Source: Gallionella sp.
GTDB taxonomy: Bacteria; Pseudomonadota; Gammaproteobacteria; Burkholderiales; Gallionellaceae
NCBI GenBank assembly: GCA_028687335.1
Contig: JAQUAI010000008.1
Location: 1 to 64,000, forward strand
Direction: 5' to 3'
Length of the DNA: 64,000 nt
Shown here one piece after another: positions 57,800 to 64,000 of the stretch (positions are counted from its first letter, which is position 1; each line of letters opens with the position of its first letter). A model generated the notes under the pieces. That model was not told where the DNA came from, did no database searches, and was given only the letters and a program-made list of their open reading frames with translations. The position numbers and the translations under genes are program-made.

Positions 57800-58935
57800 T
57801 TGGCCGAGCCCGCTACACGCACAACATCACCTTCCACCAGAAACGCACCGCCCGATTCAACCACGCGCGCAGCTTGCTCCAAGCCCGAGACAATCTCGAT
57901 CTGCTCACCGTGGCGTTGGCCGATAAGCACCTTGCGCTCGTGTACCTGCGACTTGTCATCCACGATAAACACATACGCACCGCCGTCCCGCAACATCACG
58001 GCAGACTGCGGCAGCGACCACACCGACTTGGCTTGTTGATCCAGTTGTATCGTGCCGCGCGCAAACATCCCCGCCACCACGCCCGGCGCAGGCGGCAACG
58101 TCACCAGCACCTGACCGTAGCGCGTCTTCGGATCAACCGCAGGCGCGACGGCGCGCACCTTGCCCAGCACACGCTCGCCCTGCGGAGCAAGCAACTCCAC
58201 ACTCATACCCTCGCGCACCGCAGCCAACTCAGCGGCGGACAATTCGGCATGCCACTCCAACTTGCCCTGACGGATTAAACGGAACAACTCCATACCCGGC
58301 TGAGTCAGCGTTCCCACCGTCGCCGAGCGCGCAGAAATCACCCCCGCATCGGGAGCCAAAATGAGCGACTGATGCAACCGAACGGCACTGGCCTGATGAC
58401 GAGCCTGCTGCGCATCAACCCGAGCGCGGGCCGCTTTTTCATTGTTGATCGACTGATCCGCCATCTGCGCACTGACAAAACCGACATCGCGCAACTTGCG
58501 CATACGCTCGGCATTCGCCGCTGCCTCGGCCAGCATCGCCTCACTTTCTTTAAGCATCGCCTGAGCTTCCGCCTCGCTCGCCTGAGCCGAGTCCACCGCC
58601 AAGCTGGCTAACACCTGTCCTTTTTTAACCTGATCGCCGACATTCGCACGCACATCAACAATACGCACACCATTCGTCTCGGCACCGATGATCGCCTCTT
58701 GCCACGCCACCACACTCCCGTTCGCCGACAAACTCCGCGCCCATTCCGCAGCACGCATCGCGGTAAGCGTCACCGTCAGTGCGGGTTGCGCCACAACCGG
58801 CATCGGTTGCGTGGCGGACGGCGCATCACCGGACGACCTCATCCACACAACCACCCCCGCCACCACCATCAAAGCCGCGCCGCCTTTAATCCACCAGCCC
58901 CTGCGCGAATCGCCAAATTCCAATGCCATCATCAT
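57796..58935 (-). CDS. Efflux RND periplasmic adaptor (MFP/HlyD type)
   Basis: SANGSVVAWQEAIIGAETNGVRIVDVRANVGDQVKKGQVLASLAVDSAQASEAEA; 4-bp overlap with RND gene. Confidence 0.93.
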   Translation of the reverse strand: MMMALEFGDSRRGWWIKGGAALMVVAGVVVWMRSSGDAPSATQPMPVVAQPALTVTLTAMRAAEWARSLSANGSVVAWQEAIIGAETNGVRIVDVRANVGDQVKKGQVLASLAVDSAQASEAEAQAMLKESEAMLAEAAANAERMRKLRDVGFVSAQMADQSINNEKAARARVDAQQARHQASAVRLHQSLILAPDAGVISARSATVGTLTQPGMELFRLIRQGKLEWHAELSAAELAAVREGMSVELLAPQGERVLGKVRAVAPAVDPKTRYGQVLVTLPPAPGVVAGMFARGTIQLDQQAKSVWSLPQSAVMLRDGGAYVFIVDDKSQVHERKVLIGQRHGEQIEIVSGLEQAARVVESGGAFLVEGDVVRVAGSAK

Positions 58936-59134
58936 TCCCCTCAAAAACAACCCTGCACTTATCCCGCAAGCGTCGATTATCCTAGAAACCGCCGTCGCGC
59001 GTGGCGGCGTGTGAGAGGGTTATTCGCGCACTATCGGAATTTAGATTTAGTGAATTTGTAGGTTGGGTGCCGCAGAAATTTCAGCAATTCCTGTATTGCT
59101 AGCTAGTTGGATAGATAAGTAGGCTTATCAAGCT

Positions 59135-60313
59135 TTAGTCGGCAAAACCCGATTGAATCTTCAGTATCTCAACCTTCGAATCTAACAGGGCGGCAACGCA
59201 ATCTGCATCCAGCTTGAAATGGCTCAAACGTACAAGCTCAGTGAATGCATCAGCGTTACTCCATGCGGCCTTATACGGACGCACTGAGGTAAGCGCATCA
59301 AACACATCTGCGACAGCCACAATACGCGCCTCTATTGGAATGCTTTTGCCCACCAGCCCCTCTGGATAGCCGCTCCCGTCTAGGCTTTCGTGATGGTAGG
59401 CGACGATATTGCGGATCATGTCGATGTCCTTGACGCACTTGATATTGAAGTTAAGCAGCATCGTATCGATGATCTCGCGCCCTCTTGTCGTGTGAGTTTT
59501 CATCTCGGCGAACTCCTCAACGGTCAGTGGGCCCGGCTTGAGGAGAATTCTGTCGGGGACAGTAATTTTGCCGACATCATGCAATGGAGCGTGCCGAAAA
59601 ATCCTATCCACAAACTCATCATCGATAGCGTGAGCATCGCCCAGCGTTAAGGCAATCAATCGTGAATAGCGTGCCATACGCTCCAAGTGCATTCCAGTTT
59701 CCGGGTCCCGATGATGAGTGAACTGAGTAGCGGTCCTCATGGCACCATAAAGCGTGGCGACCTGATTCAATTCCGTAGCCATCAGAATCGTCAACAAATG
59801 GGCAATCATGTCCAGATATGTCAGATTCGAATCATTAAACGCATCGCGTTGGTATGAGTTAAAAAAGAGCATGCCAATGAACAGCCCCTCGTTAAACAAC
59901 GGAATGGTATAGCTTGAAAGAAAACCTTTGCTGATGATTCGTTTCGAGTGAATCGTTTTACTGCTGGCCAATACCCTCATGTCATTGATGATGCGCGTCT
60001 CACGGTTTTTAACCAGCTTGAGCAGAGAGGGAACTTCGCTAAGTTTTACCTCATAAAGTGTGAGCGGGTTATCCCCTTTCCAACTCCCCACATAGGTACG
60101 CAGAGTGTCCGCACTCTGGTCATACTTTGAGATAGCGATACGATCAATATGCGGAAGATTGCGGCAGACAATGTTATGGATGTAGGTGATTTTTTCTGAC
60201 AGCGTCCGGTGACTATCCAGCTCACCAAGTTGTAATTGGTGCTCAATATCCCGCATTCTTGGACTCCTTGAGACATCATCAACGCGTACGGAAATAGGCT
60301 CGTGTAGCTGCAT
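59135..60313 (-). CDS. HD-GYP domain phosphohydrolase with N-terminal GAF-like domain
   Basis: HHRDPETGMHLERMARYSRLIA, HAPLHDVGKITVPDRILLKPGPLTVEEFAEMKTHTTRG, YHHESLDGSGYPEGLVGKSIPIEARIVAVADVFDALTS. Confidence 0.94.
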   Translation of the reverse strand: MQLHEPISVRVDDVSRSPRMRDIEHQLQLGELDSHRTLSEKITYIHNIVCRNLPHIDRIAISKYDQSADTLRTYVGSWKGDNPLTLYEVKLSEVPSLLKLVKNRETRIINDMRVLASSKTIHSKRIISKGFLSSYTIPLFNEGLFIGMLFFNSYQRDAFNDSNLTYLDMIAHLLTILMATELNQVATLYGAMRTATQFTHHRDPETGMHLERMARYSRLIALTLGDAHAIDDEFVDRIFRHAPLHDVGKITVPDRILLKPGPLTVEEFAEMKTHTTRGREIIDTMLLNFNIKCVKDIDMIRNIVAYHHESLDGSGYPEGLVGKSIPIEARIVAVADVFDALTSVRPYKAAWSNADAFTELVRLSHFKLDADCVAALLDSKVEILKIQSGFAD

Positions 60314-60424
60314 GGATTCCCCCTTCTTAATTGCACCCCATCCGAATGTTGACTACCTGTCTCTGTGTCAGACACACCAAATCCAGCCAACAACTGAACC
60401 GTTGAGACGTGCGTTATCTCAATA

Positions 60425-60844
60425 TCAATACTGCTCGTTTAGATACTTGATCAGATCTGTGCTGGTGACTATGCCAACAATATTGTCTTCGCTATCAACC
60501 ACTGGCAATGAATGAAAATGTCCATTGATAAGCAACTCTGCGGCGTGGCGTATGGTTTCCGTGTTTTTTATCGTCGTGAGCTGGCTCGACATGACATCCG
60601 TTATTTTGAATTGCTGATCGATAATCGCGCCGACACTACGTTCGTCGGCTCCATTGACTACCAAATTGATCTTCATCAAATCGGTAAAACTAACAAGCCC
60701 AACCAGCTTGGCTCCCTTAACAATGGGCACATGGTGGATACCTAAATCACACATAACTTTTCGAACTTCACTTAGTGCTTGCCCCTCCTGTATCACAGCG
60801 ATATTTGTAGACATAATCTTGGTGACTGAATCATTTTTTTTCAT
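60425..60844 (-). CDS. CBS-domain pair protein
   Basis: VTKIMSTNIAVIQEGQALSEVRKVMCDLGIHHVPIVKGAKLVGLVSFTDLMK...DVMSSQLTTIKNTETIRHAAELLINGHFHSLPVVDSEDNIVGIVTSTDLIKYL. Confidence 0.94.
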   Translation of the reverse strand: MKKNDSVTKIMSTNIAVIQEGQALSEVRKVMCDLGIHHVPIVKGAKLVGLVSFTDLMKINLVVNGADERSVGAIIDQQFKITDVMSSQLTTIKNTETIRHAAELLINGHFHSLPVVDSEDNIVGIVTSTDLIKYLNEQY

Positions 60845-60925
60845 AGCAAATCCTCCTGTAGATAAGTAGCAAACTTGTAAGGGGGCACCAAATAATTCGC
60901 CAACAACGAAATTGTTTATACCTCC

Positions 60926-60951
60926 CTTGCTTACTCAACTTTAGAAGCAAG
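60926..60951. promoter_or_regulatory. Dyad CTTGCTT-N12-AAGCAAG in divergent CBS / hemerythrin-HTH intergenic region
   Basis: Direct sequence reading; perfect 7-bp arms in the divergent intergenic region. Confidence 0.45.
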
Positions 60952-60977
60952 CCACTCCCTCGTCATCACCCCCTAAG

Positions 60978-61820
60978 GTGATGCCAGTAAAAATAATTAA
61001 GCTTACAATGCAGTCACTTAGCAAAAAGTCACCGCCACTCGACAAGATGCCACTCAATCTCACTGGCCACGCAGAAATAGATCAACAGCACGAGCTGCTC
61101 AACAGCGCTGTTAGCCGACTGGCAACTTTCTGCTCTGAAGCAAAGCACAATCCAGCCGCCACTTGCGACGGATGCAATGCTTTCAAGCAAAGGCATTGCG
61201 GCACCTCACTCGCCTTGATCGCCAGCGAGTTGGCGGCTTTTCTCTCTGGCCATTCAGCCTACGAAGAAAAAATGATGGAACTGCTGCCTAACACACCCGT
61301 TTGCCAAGAGCATGTAAAAGCACACAAATCTGCCCATGAAGGAATTGCGAAACAACTGAAGAAATTCTCAGCACAGATTGTCGACGGGAGTCCGCGCGAT
61401 ATAAGTGAATTGATGACTCGCACAGTCGGCGATTGGCTGGGCGATCACAGTCGATTGTTTGACATCCGACTAGTCCGTCTCGGCAAGTTCGATGAAACCA
61501 AGGTCGATTTTGACACTGAGCTAGTCACGATGCTCGACCAATATGTCTTTCAAAATCGCCCCACAAAACTAAAATTGTCGCTAAACAGTAGCACTGCATT
61601 GCAAGAGAAAAAACTTGAGGTTCGTGGCCGATTTGAGACACTCTCACCCGCTCAACGCCGAGTCTTCTGGCTCGTTATTGGAGGGAACTCCAACCGTGAA
61701 ATCGGCAACACACTCAAAGTTTCGGTGAACACTATCAAGACCCACCGTGCTGCCATTTTTCAGAGGATGGATGTGAAGTCTGTTCTTGAGTTAGTCAAAA
61801 AAGCCGATGTCCTTCGCTAG
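60978..61820 (+). CDS. Hemerythrin-domain protein with C-terminal LuxR-type HTH
   Basis: GHAEIDQQHELLN, HSAYEEKMMELL, HVKAHKSAH, WLGDHSRLFD (hemerythrin ligand pattern); C-term LSPAQRRVFWLVIGGNSNREIGNTLKVSVNTIKTHRAAIFQRMDVKSVLELVKKA (GerE/LuxR HTH). Start codon uncertain (GTG 60978, ATG 60981 or ATG 61008). Confidence 0.88.
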   Translation: MMPVKIIKLTMQSLSKKSPPLDKMPLNLTGHAEIDQQHELLNSAVSRLATFCSEAKHNPAATCDGCNAFKQRHCGTSLALIASELAAFLSGHSAYEEKMMELLPNTPVCQEHVKAHKSAHEGIAKQLKKFSAQIVDGSPRDISELMTRTVGDWLGDHSRLFDIRLVRLGKFDETKVDFDTELVTMLDQYVFQNRPTKLKLSLNSSTALQEKKLEVRGRFETLSPAQRRVFWLVIGGNSNREIGNTLKVSVNTIKTHRAAIFQRMDVKSVLELVKKADVLR

Positions 61821-61853
61821 ACAACATTTGAATCCAAATGGAGCTCGATCCAG

Positions 61854-64000
61854 ATGTCAGTATCTGACTTAAGTAGCAAGTTTAGATTGCACCCCAGCTA
61901 CCTTAATACCATTCGCCGAATCAGCGGCTTTCTAACATTACTCGCATTGATCCAGTTGATCGCTTGGCTACTCCCGCCGTTTTTTGACGTATCGGGAATA
62001 CCGAACTACCTCCCCCTGCATGTTTTGCTTGAGACAAGCTCTGTCGTAATAGCCATGATGGTTTTCTCTGTAGGTTGGAATAACCATAGCCCAAATCTAC
62101 CTGGCAATATTGTGTTGCTCGCCTGCCTGTTCCTTGGGATAGGGTTTCTGGATTTGTCACACACCATCTCATACCAAGGCATGCCAGCATTTTTTACAGA
62201 AAACAATGCGGACAAACAACTTAACTTTTGGCTTTCTGGACGTTTCCTAGCTGCGCTGGCACTACTCTTGGTAGCCATCAGACCTTGGCATCAAATAACC
62301 AGTACGAAAACACGCTACATCCTTCTGGCATCCATGATCAGCTTTGTGCTGTTGATTAATTGGCTGGTACTTTTTCACCAAGACGACTTGCCTCGCACCT
62401 TTATTCCTGGCGTAGGGTTAACGCCTTTGAAGAAAGGCATTGAATATCTCATCATCGCAATAAATATTCTCACTGCGTTGATCCTATGGCTAAAGATGCG
62501 TTCGCCTCAGCGCTTCAATGTTCCAATACTTTTTGGCGCAGTTTGTGTAATGGGAATGGGGGAATTCTTTTTTACACTCTATACAACGATGACCGGCGGT
62601 TACAACGTGCTGGGGCACATCTACAAAGTCATCTCATATCTTTTTATCTATAGAGCCATCGTCATTGAAACGATTGAACGTCCTTATGTCGATCTACGTG
62701 AGCGGAAAAAAGAGCTCGCAACGCTTTATTCTGTGTCTCAACTTTTCGCAGATACAAACAAGGCAACTGAAAAACTACTTCAGGCATCACTTAGTCACAT
62801 ACAAAGTGGCTGGCTATACCCAGAAATCACCTGTGCCAAATTGGTTGTTAATGATCAAGTATTTTCAACAAAAAACTACCACCCTACAAAGTGGGGCCTT
62901 GCTGCGGACATCGTTGTTTCAGGAAGATTGTCTGGTGTTCTCGAAGTCAACTATCTAGAGGAAAGGCCATTTGTGGATGAAGGCCCTTTCTTATTTGAAG
63001 AGCGCACCTTAATTAATAGTTTAGCCTCCAACCTAGGCGATATGCTGACCCGCAGACAAGCGGATCAATTGCTACATGACTCTCAAATCACAGCCAAGAT
63101 CGGTAGCTACATCATCCACTTTTCAAGTGAAGTGTTGGATTGTACCGATACGATTGATAGGATATTCGGAATTACCAAGGACTACCCCCACTCCTTTTCT
63201 GGTTGGCTGGCAACAGTCCATCCTGATTTCCGACAGCAGATGAGCGACTATATGCAAGTCGCCATACGAAATAAGAAAAGCATAAATATCCAATACAAAA
63301 TTGTTAGGCCAAGCGATTACGCACAACGTTGGATTCACACGATTGGACAACCCGTTTTTGATAGTGAGGGAAATGCCGTCAATATCACAGGAACGTCTCA
63401 AGACATCACCGATCAAAAAGAGGCTGAACTTCGGATCAAAGCAGATGAAGAACGTTTCCGTGCCTTTATTCAAGAATCCCCGATTCCCATGGCCGTCCGT
63501 GAAAGCTCGGGGAAAATTGTGTTGCTAAATGATGCATTCACTAGAGTATTCGGTTACAGCTTGGATGATTTACCGACGTTGAATGATTGGTGGAAGAGAG
63601 CCTATCCAAATTTATTGTATCGTCAGTGGGTAATGGATAGCTGGACTAACAGTCTTGAACATGCAGCTAAGTATGGTAAGTCCATGATGCCCATAGAGGT
63701 TGATATCCATTGCAGAGATGGATCAGTCAGGACCTGCCTTGTATCTGGGGTCAATATTTCCGAGAGTGGTGGTGGCGAATTATTAGCTGTCATGAATGAC
63801 ATCACCGAGATCAAGCGCGCTGAAAAAGAAATTAAAAAGAACGCAAAAAATTATCGGGATTTGGCGGATAACGGCCAAGTACTCATATGGACAGCAGACA
63901 CAGATAAGCTATGCAACTATTTCAACAAGATTTGGCTTGAATTCACCGGTCGAACAATAGAGCAAGAAATGGGTAATGGCTGGGCCGAAGTTATTCATCC
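61854..64000 (+). CDS. MASE3-like membrane sensor with multiple PAS domains, truncated at window edge (histidine kinase or GGDEF/EAL output not visible)
   Basis: Manual translation from ATG 61854 (absent from the ORF track because it runs off the end): [34 protein letters not shown]...[21 protein letters not shown]... plus PAS signatures [38 protein letters not shown]. Confidence 0.85.
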   Translation, partial: MSVSDLSSKFRLHPSYLNTIRRISGFLTLLALIQLIAWLLPPFFDVSGIPNYLPLHVLLETSSVVIAMMVFSVGWNNHSPNLPGNIVLLACLFLGIGFLDLSHTISYQGMPAFFTENNADKQLNFWLSGRFLAALALLLVAIRPWHQITSTKTRYILLASMISFVLLINWLVLFHQDDLPRTFIPGVGLTPLKKGIEYLIIAINILTALILWLKMRSPQRFNVPILFGAVCVMGMGEFFFTLYTTMTGGYNVLGHIYKVISYLFIYRAIVIETIERPYVDLRERKKELATLYSVSQLFADTNKATEKLLQASLSHIQSGWLYPEITCAKLVVNDQVFSTKNYHPTKWGLAADIVVSGRLSGVLEVNYLEERPFVDEGPFLFEERTLINSLASNLGDMLTRRQADQLLHDSQITAKIGSYIIHFSSEVLDCTDTIDRIFGITKDYPHSFSGWLATVHPDFRQQMSDYMQVAIRNKKSINIQYKIVRPSDYAQRWIHTIGQPVFDSEGNAVNITGTSQDITDQKEAELRIKADEERFRAFIQESPIPMAVRESSGKIVLLNDAFTRVFGYSLDDLPTLNDWWKRAYPNLLYRQWVMDSWTNSLEHAAKYGKSMMPIEVDIHCRDGSVRTCLVSGVNISESGGGELLAVMNDITEIKRAEKEIKKNAKNYRDLADNGQVLIWTADTDKLCNYFNKIWLEFTGRTIEQEMGNGWAEVIH

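Noticed and set aside
56567-58039. 490-aa plus-strand ORF opposite the RND pump genes
   Set aside because: Antisense shadow of two strongly supported genes; His/Arg-rich composition without domain motifs, typical of out-of-frame reading of high-GC coding DNA
1-64000. tRNA/rRNA genes, IS elements, prophage or defence system
   Set aside because: None recognised on reading both strands; no transposase, integrase, phage structural, restriction or CRISPR-associated protein motif in the supplied translations

Overview
This window is dominated by a surface-polysaccharide (LPS/O-antigen/capsule-type) biosynthesis locus. Family matches suggest a betaproteobacterium, which is inference only. About 41 intact minus-strand genes run almost without gaps from ~50.26 kb down to ~6.3 kb, mostly with ATGA-type overlaps or very short spacers. 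An EPS-type MarR regulator heads the run, and its upstream region carries a readable sigma70-like promoter and a 17-bp palindrome. I recognise the following modules. (i) A full CMP-pseudaminic acid set: pseB, pseC, pseF, a Pse-associated methylase, a pseA/wbpG-hisH-hisF amidation trio, a pseG::GNAT fusion and pseI, followed by a Wzx flippase and a protein with DUF115/GT42-like motifs. (ii) A bacillosamine/PglC-like module: sugar transferase, PglD-like acetyltransferase and DegT aminotransferase. (iii) A Wzm/Wzt ABC exporter next to a 981-aa methyltransferase / coiled-coil / GT2 / GT2 fusion. (iv) A CDP-glucose route to a probable C-methylated deoxysugar: rfbF, rfbG, a 3,5-epimerase, a C-methyltransferase and a reductase. 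(v) A cassette resembling polyprenyl-phosphate-sugar glycosylation: two DPM1/GtrB-like GT2s, an EmrE/ArnE-like small transporter, an ArnT-like and a 1066-aa multi-TM protein, an FAD oxidoreductase, a TIM-barrel isomerase and an SDR. (vi) WecA-like and CapD/WbpM-like genes. Two gene scars not listed as such in the ORF track lie at module boundaries: a frameshifted galU 5' fragment (~11.0-11.2 kb), and an rmlA tail plus truncated rmlC (~30.7-31.07 kb). The flanks hold an MBOAT/AlgJ-like acetylation pair, waaC-waaA, tolC-pcm-RND-MFP, and a signalling cluster: HD-GYP, CBS pair, a hemerythrin::LuxR-HTH fusion, and a MASE3-PAS sensor that runs off the right edge and is absent from the ORF track. I saw no tRNA, rRNA, CRISPR or IS element. 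All family calls come from reading protein motifs; no database search was run.
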